DNA of 64,000 bases, taken from positions 115,905-179,904 of the forward strand of contig SUTF01000006.1 in the NCBI GenBank assembly GCA_015063005.1, in the 5' to 3' direction. The notes under the pieces were generated by a model. It did no database searches. It saw nothing but the letters and a program-made list of their open reading frames with translations, and had not been told where the DNA came from. Origin of the DNA: Methanobrevibacter millerae. Its GTDB lineage: Archaea; Methanobacteriota; Methanobacteria; Methanobacteriales; Methanobacteriaceae. Of this stretch, positions 17,205 to 25,014 are shown one piece after another. Position numbers and translations under genes: made by a program. Each line of letters begins with the position of its first letter. The stretch's first letter is position 1.

Positions 17205-18071
17205 ATGAGCGAACATAAAGGTTCAAGATTTGCACATATAACTAAAGCACATCCTTGCTTTAATGAAAAAATGCATGATAAGGTTGGTAGAGCTCATGTG
17301 CCAGTTGCACCAAAATGTAATATCTTCTGTAACTTCTGTACTAGAGATATTAACAACGAGGAAGACAGACCTGGTGTAACAAGTTGTATAATGAAACCTG
17401 ACGATGCTATAGCTCACATTGATGATGTAACAGCTGATGGTCCAATTTCAGTTGTCGGCGTAGCAGGTCCTGGTGATTCACTTGCAAATGAAGAAACATT
17501 TGAGTTCTTTGAAAAAATGGCTGAAAAACATCCTGACTTAATCAAATGTATGAGTACTAATGGGCTATTACTTCCAAAATATGCAGACAGACTCGCAGAA
17601 CTTGGAGTAAATTCAGTTACTGTAACAATCAATGCAATTGATCCAGATATTGCAGTTGACATTTATTCATTCATCAAATATGAAGGAAAAATCTACAAAG
17701 ATTATGATGCTGTCAAAATATTAATCAAAAATCAATTGGATGGTGTTGAAAAGGCAGCAGCAAATGGTATGGTTGTTAAAGTAAACTCAGTATTGATTCC
17801 AGGATTGAATGACGAACACATTGTTGGGATTGCAAAAGAAGTTAAAAAACGAGGAGCTTCTTTAATGAACATTTTACCATTGATTCCATTAGGTAAAATG
17901 AAACATTACTCACGTCCTGACTGTTCAATGATGGAAAGTGTTCGTGAACAAGTAGAAGAAATTATACCAGTATTTAGAGCATGTACTCAATGCAGAGCTG
18001 ATGCTTATGGAATTCCGGGTAAAAAAAGCGAAGATCATCATTTAGGAATGACTCCACAAAGTCATTACTAA
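17205..18071 (+). CDS. nifB: NifB-type radical SAM protein, nitrogenase-like Fe-S cluster precursor synthase
   Basis: 288 residues from ATG 17205 (an in-frame GTG lies at 17196). The N-terminal HPC (about 16-18) and E-K-M-H (about 21-24) are NifB cluster ligand motifs. The radical SAM site is CNIFCNFC (C38, C42, C45), and the C-terminal CTQCRADAYG matches the NifB signature with its extra cluster Cys. It lacks the NifX-like domain, as archaeal NifB does. NifB fuses two [4Fe-4S] units with an SAM-derived carbon and a sulfur into the [8Fe-9S-C] L-cluster. No nitrogenase structural gene is in the window. The gene follows the MCR-activation marker operon after 60 bases, so a role in supplying L-type clusters to MCR activation is likely. 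Confidence 0.9.
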   Translation: MSEHKGSRFAHITKAHPCFNEKMHDKVGRAHVPVAPKCNIFCNFCTRDINNEEDRPGVTSCIMKPDDAIAHIDDVTADGPISVVGVAGPGDSLANEETFEFFEKMAEKHPDLIKCMSTNGLLLPKYADRLAELGVNSVTVTINAIDPDIAVDIYSFIKYEGKIYKDYDAVKILIKNQLDGVEKAAANGMVVKVNSVLIPGLNDEHIVGIAKEVKKRGASLMNILPLIPLGKMKHYSRPDCSMMESVREQVEEIIPVFRACTQCRADAYGIPGKKSEDHHLGMTPQSHY

Positions 18072-18124
18072 ATCTATTTTTTTTATTTTTTGTAAATTTA
18101 ACTGGTGATGATTAATAGGATTTT

Positions 18125-19342
18125 TCATGTTCTAATTTCATTGTCAAATTTATTAAATGAGCTTTTTGAAGATAACCAAACCATTAGGGCTATTAATGAT
18201 ATTAGGCTTGCTCCTATCATGACATATTGCCATCCGCCTAAAGACCATAATAATGATGATAGTGCACTTCCTATAGCTCCAAATATGAAATTATTCACAA
18301 CAAAGACTGTGTTTAATCTGCTTCGCTCTTCATTTGATAGATTGAATAGTCTGGCTTGTGTCAATACACTTATTCCCTGAACAGCTACTGATATTATGGC
18401 TGCAATGATTATTATTGCTATGATTGAGTCGTAAAACACCAATCCGCAAAGCATGGTGACTAAACTAATTATTATGAATATTCCAAGAGCTGGCACGCTT
18501 AATCCTTTGTCCTGCAATTTTCCGATTCCCAATCCGAAGACTGCTGCTGTAAGTCCTGCCAAACTTACAAGACCTATTTGAAATGTATTGTAATTAAATG
18601 GTTCTCCAGATAACAAGAATGTTATTGAAGTCCAGAAAATATTAAAAACCAGTCCAAAGATTAATCCGCTATGCAATAATATTCTTGGTAAGGTTTTATG
18701 TCTTTTGAATGTTGTAAACACGCTTAATAGAAGTTTTTTATATGATTTGAGTTTATTTTTTCTTGGAATCTTTGGTAGAACATATATTATGGTTAATACC
18801 ATGATAATATTCAATATTGCCGCAATTATATATACTGATCTCCATCCCCAGAATCCTGCAATGATTCCACTTGCAAATCTTGAAAATAGAATTCCTGTTG
18901 TTATTCCGGAAGATACGATCCCCACAATATGGCCACGTTCTTCCTCTTTGCTTAAATCTCCTGCAAGAGGCAATATGATTTGACCGGATATTGTAACGAT
19001 TCCCATACTAAACAATGAAAGAGACAATATGATAAAAGATGGGGACAGTGCACAGGATATTAATGCAATTATGGATAATGCCATTACAAGGCTTATCAGT
19101 CTTTTTCTTTGAACAAAATCTCCTAGAGGTACGATAAAAAAGATTCCGATTGCATATCCTATTTGTGTTGCTGTTACCAGTAATCCTCCATTTGCTGCAG
19201 GAAGTCCAAAACCGTTCATGATTTGAACTAGCAATGGTTGGGACCAATACAAATTGCCTATTGCAAGACCGGAGCATATGGCAAAGAGTATTGCTAAAAA
19301 TTTGGTCATTTCTACTGTTTTATTATTTTTTAGTTCATTCAT
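18125..19342 (-). CDS. MFS-family exporter
   Basis: 405 residues with about twelve hydrophobic segments. The start at ATG 19342 is preferred to GTG 19351, since that GTG lies in the GTGATAACG ribosome binding site. The loop after the second helix, PLGDFVQRKRLI, is a variant of the major facilitator motif A. The overall pattern resembles the arabinose-efflux/drug-proton antiporter branch. It is divergent from the HxlR-type regulator at 19449, and a candidate operator lies between them, suggesting a regulated efflux system. The substrate cannot be read from the sequence. Confidence 0.82.
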   Translation of the reverse strand: MNELKNNKTVEMTKFLAILFAICSGLAIGNLYWSQPLLVQIMNGFGLPAANGGLLVTATQIGYAIGIFFIVPLGDFVQRKRLISLVMALSIIALISCALSPSFIILSLSLFSMGIVTISGQIILPLAGDLSKEEERGHIVGIVSSGITTGILFSRFASGIIAGFWGWRSVYIIAAILNIIMVLTIIYVLPKIPRKNKLKSYKKLLLSVFTTFKRHKTLPRILLHSGLIFGLVFNIFWTSITFLLSGEPFNYNTFQIGLVSLAGLTAAVFGLGIGKLQDKGLSVPALGIFIIISLVTMLCGLVFYDSIIAIIIIAAIISVAVQGISVLTQARLFNLSNEERSRLNTVFVVNNFIFGAIGSALSSLLWSLGGWQYVMIGASLISLIALMVWLSSKSSFNKFDNEIRT

Positions 19343-19390
19343 CGTTATCACTTAAACAATAATTTTATAAAATGATTATTTAAATTTAAA

Positions 19391-19406
19391 GTGGCATCAA
19401 TGTCAT
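19391..19406. promoter_or_regulatory. Candidate HxlR operator, copy 1
   Basis: GTGGCA-N4-TGTCAT, a near-perfect dyad lying between the divergent exporter and regulator genes. The same layout (GTGGCA-N4-TGACAC) occurs at 20109-20124 before the tautomerase gene. It overlaps the expected transcription start region of the regulator. Confidence 0.5.
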
Positions 19407-19448
19407 TAGGCATAACCATTAAATGTGAAAATCGTAATAACAATTAAT

Positions 19449-19862
19449 ATGGTTTTAAATCCAGAAAAATTAACTTATTATGAAAGAAAGTATGAACGCA
19501 ATCCTCTTGAGGATATAACAAAATTCCTTAGCAACAAATGGACATTACATATTTTAAGAGATTTGTTTTTAGGTAAAAGTCATTTCAATGAATTTAAGGT
19601 TAACAGACCTTCATTGGATAATAAAGCTTTATCGAGATGTCTTAAAACAATGCAGGATAATGATTTGATTTATAAAATAAATGATGGTGATGATCCAAAG
19701 AATACGCAATATTTCCTAACTAAAAAAGGTCAATCACTTAATAAGGTATTCTATGAACTGTTATTGTTTGCACTGGATAATGATGTTGACAACGAATATT
19801 ATTCTGATTACGCAAAAAAAGAGTTAAAGGAAATGTATAAGGAAATTTTAAAAATAAAATAA
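19449..19862 (+). CDS. HxlR-family winged-helix transcriptional regulator
   Basis: 137 residues from ATG 19449; a GTG at 19425 would add eight residues. The core FLSNKWTLHILRDLFLGKSHFNEF followed by LDNKALSRCLKTMQDNDLIYK and YFLTKKG is the HxlR winged helix-turn-helix: recognition helix then the beta wing. HxlR proteins are dimeric regulators in bacteria and archaea, often responding to electrophiles or redox stress and controlling a divergent gene. The divergent exporter and the nearby tautomerase fit such a regulon. No Cys lies in the short N-terminal segment, so a thiol switch is not obvious. Confidence 0.85.
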   Translation: MVLNPEKLTYYERKYERNPLEDITKFLSNKWTLHILRDLFLGKSHFNEFKVNRPSLDNKALSRCLKTMQDNDLIYKINDGDDPKNTQYFLTKKGQSLNKVFYELLLFALDNDVDNEYYSDYAKKELKEMYKEILKIK

Positions 19863-19863
19863 A

Positions 19864-19884
19864 AATAGATTGTAAAAATCTATT
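19864..19884. terminator. Bidirectional hairpin between convergent genes
   Basis: AATAGATT (19864-19871) pairs with AATCTATT (19877-19884). It separates the HxlR gene from the convergent tautomerase gene and overlaps the latter's stop codon. Confidence 0.45.
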
Positions 19885-20062
19885 GGTTGCTTAATAGGAC
19901 TCCGCCAACTCCAACATTATCTTCTTTCCTTTCATTGAAAAGCACATATATCATTTCAATTGGAAGTCCGGTAACTTTGGATGCTGATTCACTAAATTCT
20001 TTTGCTAAAGTTTCTTTTTGCTCTTTACTTAATTCTACTATATCAAAACTAATAACAGGCAT
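19880..20062 (-). CDS. 4-oxalocrotonate tautomerase-like protein
   Basis: 60 residues. ATG 20062 is chosen because it is followed by Pro (MPVISFDIVELSKEQKE), the catalytic N-terminal proline of the tautomerase superfamily after Met removal, and because GGTGA lies seven bases upstream. The rest, with LAKEFSESASKVTGLPIEMIYVLFNE, fits the small 4-OT fold, which assembles as hexamers. Such proteins catalyse enol-keto tautomerisation or detoxify reactive carbonyls and halides. The upstream operator-like site matches the one near the HxlR gene, so it is probably in the same regulon. Confidence 0.8.
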   Translation of the reverse strand: MPVISFDIVELSKEQKETLAKEFSESASKVTGLPIEMIYVLFNERKEDNVGVGGVLLSNQ

Positions 20063-20108
20063 TTTTTTCACCAATCATCGATTTGATTTTCATTAATAAA
20101 TAATTGAT

Positions 20109-20124
20109 GTGGCAAAAATGACAC
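20109..20124. promoter_or_regulatory. Candidate HxlR operator, copy 2
   Basis: GTGGCA-N4-TGACAC, a dyad 47 bases upstream of the tautomerase ATG. It matches the copy at 19391-19406 in both half-sites and in spacing. Confidence 0.5.
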
Positions 20125-20170
20125 TTGCATCATTTCTTGCCCTGATTGGAATTAAAAGTAAATTATCACA

Positions 20171-20746
20171 TTAGATATTTAATGGGGGATTATTGATATT
20201 GACTGAATTGAGCATATCTATCATCGTATTTTCGTTTCTTCCAATTATGCTTATTTTGTAGCTTCCAACTTGTCTTTCCATGTACTTCAGATTTTCACCA
20301 CTTGCATCTTTATAGATGCTTATGTCTCCTTCGGTTCTATCTAAAGTAACTTGTGGAGGAGGACTGCCTCCAGCTATTGTTGAAAACATGACGCTACATA
20401 TTTCATAAGAGTATTCACCACCATTTTCGAAAATGATGAATCCTCCTATGTTGCCGTAGTTGGGAAGGGATGATGTTTCAACAAAATTTGAACCTTGTGG
20501 CACTAACATGCTTATTCCTGCGAAGTTATGATTTTCTAGTGGAATGTTGGAAGATCCTCCTGTAAAGATTACTATTCCCATGATTAAAACGGCTATTATT
20601 ACAAGTAATAATCCAATTATTTTTTTAAAATCTGAATTGGATTTTGTTTCAGTTGATTCATGAAATTCAAGTTTATTTCCACATTTTGAACAGAATTTTG
20701 CTGAATCATCGTTTTTAGTTCCACAATTTGTACAATATTTGGCCAT
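20171..20746 (-). CDS. Zinc-ribbon membrane protein of unknown function
   Basis: 191 residues from ATG 20746, preceded by AGGGGCG. The N-terminus is a zinc ribbon (CTNCGTKNDDSAKFCSKCG), followed by a polar linker, one transmembrane helix (IIGLLLVIIAVLIMGIVIFTG, about residues 48-68) and a C-terminal domain of ~120 residues outside the membrane. This ribbon-plus-helix layout is common in Methanobrevibacter with variable external domains. The C-terminal part, with ISMLVPQGSNFVE near its start, looks like a small beta-rich domain. A TATA-like ATATATAAAATT precedes the gene. Function unknown. Confidence 0.7.
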   Translation of the reverse strand: MAKYCTNCGTKNDDSAKFCSKCGNKLEFHESTETKSNSDFKKIIGLLLVIIAVLIMGIVIFTGGSSNIPLENHNFAGISMLVPQGSNFVETSSLPNYGNIGGFIIFENGGEYSYEICSVMFSTIAGGSPPPQVTLDRTEGDISIYKDASGENLKYMERQVGSYKISIIGRNENTMIDMLNSVNINNPPLNI

Positions 20747-20992
20747 AGTTCGCCCCTTATTAATTCGTATAGTGGTTCTATTGGTCATCATAAAATTTTA
20801 TATATTGCTTTATTAATTCAACATGTTCGACATGCAGAATCTCTTTTAATTAGTCATTATTTCATTATGTATTATTTCCAATGATTTTTCATGAAAACAA
20901 CTTTGTGATAGATGTATGCTCTAGATGAAGTCTGGCAATTTCATCAGCGGCATGAACATCCCTATGATTCCACACATGTCATGTTTTTTCTA

Positions 20993-21643
20993 TTAGTAGA
21001 GTTTTTCACCACTATATTCATTTTCTTCAGTATAGATTCTTATCAATGTATCGACAGTATCATCATACATCAATCTATAGCCGATTGCTCCACCATCTTC
21101 AGTTTTTACATTGTTTAAGCTTAAGTCACTATATTCGCTGCAGTTGTTGATTATATACCACATTCCGTGAGGAGTATAGATGAACAGGCTTCCTTCACCA
21201 GTTTCCTTTCCCTTTTTAAAGCTGTCTTCAGGGTCATAAATTTTGGTTGAATGGATAGCTAAACGGCTTAAGTCCTGTTTTGGGCTTGTTCCTGTTTTCT
21301 TAAATAGAGTATTCAGCCAATCGTATGCCTTATCCTTTAGGTTGACTTTCTGAACGGGATCTTCAAACGCCTTTTTGATTTTGTTCTGCCTTTTTTCCAA
21401 AGTGTTTTCAATGCCCAAGATTTCTTCTACTTTAGCGACATCCTTTTCCATGCATCTGTAGCCTTCAGGCCTTCCGGTAACTTTAATTATTCCATCTACA
21501 AAATCTTTTCTTCTGAAATCTCTCATGTATGGCTTTACCTTTTCAAATTCTTCGTCGGGAATTCTTTTGTTCAATCCATATAGGTAACCGTATTCGTTAG
21601 CGTCATAGCATTTCGTTTCAAGTTTCAAATCTTTGTCTGCCAT
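20993..21643 (-). CDS. Hypothetical protein
   Basis: 216 residues from ATG 21643 (MADKDLKLETKCYDANEY) with AAAGGAATT upstream. It is soluble, charged and lacks a signal peptide. Notable segments are a coiled-coil-like TLEKRQNKIKKAFED and a more hydrophobic SLFIYTPHGMWYIINN. I do not recognise the family. The gene is divergent from xseA and starts about 105 bases from it. Confidence 0.6.
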   Translation of the reverse strand: MADKDLKLETKCYDANEYGYLYGLNKRIPDEEFEKVKPYMRDFRRKDFVDGIIKVTGRPEGYRCMEKDVAKVEEILGIENTLEKRQNKIKKAFEDPVQKVNLKDKAYDWLNTLFKKTGTSPKQDLSRLAIHSTKIYDPEDSFKKGKETGEGSLFIYTPHGMWYIINNCSEYSDLSLNNVKTEDGGAIGYRLMYDDTVDTLIRIYTEENEYSGEKLY

Positions 21644-21747
21644 AAAAATCAATTCCTTTGTATATAAATTATTTTCAGCCAACTTAAATATTTTCATCAA
21701 AAAGTTATTTACTCGTTGATATCAATATAGTAATAAGGAGATAATTT

Positions 21748-23271
21748 ATGGATGAAAAGTATATCACTGTATCCAAGCTAACAGATTACATTGGTGAACT
21801 TTTTAAATGTGATTTGAATTTAAGGCACGTTTTTATTAAGGGAGAACTCTCAAACGTTAAGCTATATCCCAGCGGACACTTGTATTATACCTTAAAGGAT
21901 GAGGATAGCCAGATTAAGGGAGTGATGTTTGGAGCTCGTTATAAACTTAAAAAATTCAGGCCTAAACAGGGGATGAAAGTTCTCATCGAAGGAAAAATTG
22001 AAGTCTACAACAAGTATGGTAACTATCAGTTGTATGCCGATAAAATCTCTGAAGATGGTGTTGGCGATTTGCACAGGCGTTTTGAGGAATTAAAGAAAAA
22101 GCTCAATAAGGAAGGCCTTTTCGATAAATCACACAAAAAGAAAATACCAAATTTCCCTAAGAGGATAGGTGTTGTAACAGCATCATCTGGTGCAGCAATT
22201 CGAGATATCATAACCACAATCAAAAGAAGATGGCCATTATGTGAAGTGATATTGTTCCCGTCTTTGGTTCAGGGAGACAATGCTGCGGAAAATATCGTCT
22301 ATCAGATTAAAAGATCAGAAAAATTTGATTTGGACACTCTGATTGTCGGAAGAGGTGGGGGAAGCATTGAAGATTTGTGGTCTTTCAATGAGGAGATTGT
22401 TGCAAGGGCAATTTATGAATGTAATACTCCTGTAATCAGTGCTGTTGGTCATGAAATTGACTATACAATTGCTGATTTTGTAGCGGACTTGAGAGCACCA
22501 ACTCCAACTGCGGCGGCTGAAATTGCTGTTCCTCCGTATGAGGAAATTAAAAATGCTTTAAATCAGCTTAATCAAAGGGCAAATCTGGCCATTGACAAGA
22601 AAATTAGTGAAAATAAGTCTAGGCTGAACAATATTGTCTCCAAAAAAATATTCACCCATCCCCATGAGATTTATGCAACTAAGGAAATGCTGTTAGATAG
22701 TTTGATTGGTCGTTTAAATTATTCTGCAAGTTCATTAATCAAGGATAATCAAAACAGATTGGAATTGGCTAAAAGCTCCAAAGTATTTAAAAATCCTCAG
22801 GAACTTTTTGATTCACAATGCTTTGCTTTGGATAATCTCATTAACCGTTTGAACTATTCATCAAATTCATTGATTAAGGATAATCAAAATAGGCTGTCAT
22901 TAATTAGAAATTCGAATGTTTTTAAAAATTCCGAAAAACTTTTTGATTCTAAAAATATTGATTTAAATAATCTCATTAATCGTTTGGAGTATTCAGCAAA
23001 TAGATTAATAGGCGTCAATGAGAACAGGTTGGATTTGGTTAAGAATTCTCCAATTTTTAGAAATCCTCAAAAGATAATTGATAAGCAGAAAGAGCAATAT
23101 CTATTGCAATTTTCAAAGTTGGAAATTTTAAATCCTCTAAATACTTTAAAAAGAGGTTATACTTTAGCTAAAAGTGAAGGTAAGGTAATTTCATCTTCCA
23201 AAAATTTAAAATCTGGAGATGAGCTGGAAGTTGAATTTAAGGACGGTAACGTTAATACGAAGGTGATTTAG
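21748..23271 (+). CDS. xseA: Exodeoxyribonuclease VII large subunit
   Basis: 507 residues behind AAGGAGATAATTT. The N-terminal OB fold (residues ~1-100, FIKGELSNVKLYPSGHLYY), the catalytic core (IGVVTASSGAAIRDI, VGRGGGSIEDLWSFNEE, APTPTAAAE) and C-terminal KRGYTLAKSEGKV identify XseA, which with XseB degrades single-stranded DNA from both ends. Length exceeds the usual ~400-450 residues because the helical region between the core and C-terminus contains at least three copies of a ~50-residue unit (NRL-x-L-x-x-x-S-x-VFKNPQ-x-LFDS ... LINRLNYS). In the E. coli enzyme this helical arm docks several XseB copies. The enzyme is essentially bacterial, so ancient transfer into this lineage is likely. 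Confidence 0.92.
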   Translation: MDEKYITVSKLTDYIGELFKCDLNLRHVFIKGELSNVKLYPSGHLYYTLKDEDSQIKGVMFGARYKLKKFRPKQGMKVLIEGKIEVYNKYGNYQLYADKISEDGVGDLHRRFEELKKKLNKEGLFDKSHKKKIPNFPKRIGVVTASSGAAIRDIITTIKRRWPLCEVILFPSLVQGDNAAENIVYQIKRSEKFDLDTLIVGRGGGSIEDLWSFNEEIVARAIYECNTPVISAVGHEIDYTIADFVADLRAPTPTAAAEIAVPPYEEIKNALNQLNQRANLAIDKKISENKSRLNNIVSKKIFTHPHEIYATKEMLLDSLIGRLNYSASSLIKDNQNRLELAKSSKVFKNPQELFDSQCFALDNLINRLNYSSNSLIKDNQNRLSLIRNSNVFKNSEKLFDSKNIDLNNLINRLEYSANRLIGVNENRLDLVKNSPIFRNPQKIIDKQKEQYLLQFSKLEILNPLNTLKRGYTLAKSEGKVISSSKNLKSGDELEVEFKDGNVNTKVI

Positions 23272-23272
23272 A

Positions 23273-23497
23273 ATGGTAGAAGATAATATGAGTTTTGAAG
23301 ATAACTTAAAGGAATTGGAAGAAATTGTTGCAAATTTGGAAAAAGGAGATGTTCCTCTAGATGATGCGATTGAAGAGTTTAAGAAGGCTATGGATTTGGT
23401 TAAGGCATGTGATGATAAGCTCAAGGATGCTCAGGATACTATTGCCAAAATAGTTAAAGACAATGGGGAAATTGCTGATTTTGATGTGGAACAATAA
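23273..23497 (+). CDS. xseB: Exodeoxyribonuclease VII small subunit
   Basis: 74 residues. MSFEDNLKELEEIVANLEKG followed by PLDDAIEEFKKAMDL is the two-helix XseB signature. ATG 23273 has GGTGA six bases upstream; ATG 23288 is a possible internal start. It begins one base after the xseA stop, so the two subunits are translationally coupled. Several XseB copies assemble on each XseA in the known enzyme. Confidence 0.92.
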   Translation: MVEDNMSFEDNLKELEEIVANLEKGDVPLDDAIEEFKKAMDLVKACDDKLKDAQDTIAKIVKDNGEIADFDVEQ

Positions 23498-23498
23498 G

Positions 23499-23936
23499 AT
23501 GGATTCCGGAGCATTAACATTAATTTTTCCGATGGTACTGGTTGTTTTGGCCAACACCATCTATAATATCTGCGCGAAATCAACTCCTGGTGATGTCAAT
23601 CCATTCGCAACATTGATTGTAACCTACTTTATTGCCATGCTGGTTACCATCGTGTTGTTTTTCGCCATTGCAAAGCCCGATAATGCAATTCTTGAATTAT
23701 CGAAAATTAATTGGACTTCCATAGTTCTTGGAATAGCTATTGTCGCATTGGAGACTGGTTATATACTAATCTATCGTGTGGGATGGAATGTCAGCAACGC
23801 TTCCGTTGTAGCTAATATCTGTCTTGCATGCACACTGCTCATTGTGGGATTTGTGGTATATAAGGAAAACATATCCCTAAAACAAATTTTAGGTATTGTA
23901 ATTTGCATTATCGGTCTGATTTTAGTTACAAAATAA
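23499..23936 (+). CDS. EamA-like small multidrug/metabolite transporter half-protein
   Basis: 145 residues from ATG 23499, one base after the xseB stop. There are about four to five hydrophobic helices with the EamA/DMT pattern (WNVSNASVVANICLACTLLIVGFVVYKENISLKQILGIVICIIGL). A full DMT exporter has ten helices in two repeats; this single repeat would have to dimerise, as small four-helix relatives do. It may be cotranscribed with xseAB but no functional link is evident. Confidence 0.7.
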   Translation: MDSGALTLIFPMVLVVLANTIYNICAKSTPGDVNPFATLIVTYFIAMLVTIVLFFAIAKPDNAILELSKINWTSIVLGIAIVALETGYILIYRVGWNVSNASVVANICLACTLLIVGFVVYKENISLKQILGIVICIIGLILVTK

Positions 23937-24002
23937 GATGTTTATTTATATATAATGTACAATAAACTATTATTGTATTAATAAAATAAAGGTGAGTTTG
24001 AC

Positions 24003-24992
24003 ATGATAATTAAAACTCCTGCCAGAATTCATATTACGTTATTGGATTTGAATGGTTCATATGGTAGGATTGATGGAGGAATCGGATTTTCACTACAAAA
24101 TCCACAATTTATTTTAGAAAGCACTCAAACTGAAAGTGGAGTTAATGTAGAATTCGATGAAAGTATTACTGATGAAGAAGTGCTTGAAGAATGTGATTTA
24201 AAGATAAGACAGGCTTATGAAGATATTTGCAATCATTTTGATATAGATTCAGGATTTGATTTTAAAGTTCACAATGCGTTTTCAGCCCATTCAGGATTTG
24301 GATCTGGAACCCAAATCGCTCTTGCGGCAGCAAAATTAATCACAGAAACCGTTGGAATTAAAAAATCATCCGTTGAATTGTCATCAATAGTTGGAAGGGG
24401 AGGAACTTCCGGTATTGGAACATATGGTTTTGAAGATGGAGGATTCATAGCTGATGGAGGCCACAGCCTTAAGGAAAAGGCTACATTTTTACCTTCTTCC
24501 GCATCAAGCGCATGTCCGCCACCACTCATAGGAAGATATGAGTTTCCTCAGGAATGGGATGTATTGATAGCTATACCACCATATGGATTGTCTATTCACG
24601 ATGGTGAGGAGGTCAATTTATTCCAAAGATTCTGTCCGCTCCCTCAAAGGGAAGTTGAACAGTTATCTCATATTGTATTCATGAACTTGATTCCTTCAAT
24701 GCTTGAAAAGGACATTGAAGAGTTCGGTAAATGCATTGATGAAATTCACAAAAGAGGTTTCCAGAAAGCGGAATTGACCTTATATGATGAAAGGATGCAC
24801 AATCTTATGCAGCATTTGCGTGACAATGGTGCATATGGTGTTGGAATGAGTTCATTTGGACCAACAATATATTCTGTTGTTGATGAAAGAAATAAAGAGT
24901 CTGTATTGAAAGCAACCCGTGAATTTTTAGGAGAAGATGCTCCAATATTCATAACAAAAGGTCAAAATAGTGGTTATGTAATTGAAAAATAA
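24003..24992 (+). CDS. Beta-ribofuranosylaminobenzene 5'-phosphate synthase
   Basis: 329 residues, GHMP-kinase-like fold. N-terminal IKTPARIHITLLDLNGSYGR and the glycine-rich FSAHSGFGSGTQIALAAA loop, then GRGGTSGIGTYGFEDGG, identify the enzyme of methanopterin biosynthesis that condenses phosphoribosyl pyrophosphate with p-aminobenzoate (or hydroxybenzoate), releasing CO2 and pyrophosphate. This is the first committed step toward tetrahydromethanopterin, the C1 carrier of methanogenesis. The C-terminal GAYGVGMSSFGPTIYSV is also typical. The gene has its own upstream region with GGTGAG before the ATG. Confidence 0.92.
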   Translation: MIIKTPARIHITLLDLNGSYGRIDGGIGFSLQNPQFILESTQTESGVNVEFDESITDEEVLEECDLKIRQAYEDICNHFDIDSGFDFKVHNAFSAHSGFGSGTQIALAAAKLITETVGIKKSSVELSSIVGRGGTSGIGTYGFEDGGFIADGGHSLKEKATFLPSSASSACPPPLIGRYEFPQEWDVLIAIPPYGLSIHDGEEVNLFQRFCPLPQREVEQLSHIVFMNLIPSMLEKDIEEFGKCIDEIHKRGFQKAELTLYDERMHNLMQHLRDNGAYGVGMSSFGPTIYSVVDERNKESVLKATREFLGEDAPIFITKGQNSGYVIEK

Positions 24993-25014
24993 TCACTCAA
25001 ATCTTTTCTTTTTT

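Noticed and set aside
20912..21118. 68-codon rightward frame
   Set aside because: Phe/Ser-rich, no ribosome binding site, and antisense to the hypothetical gene at 20993-21643.
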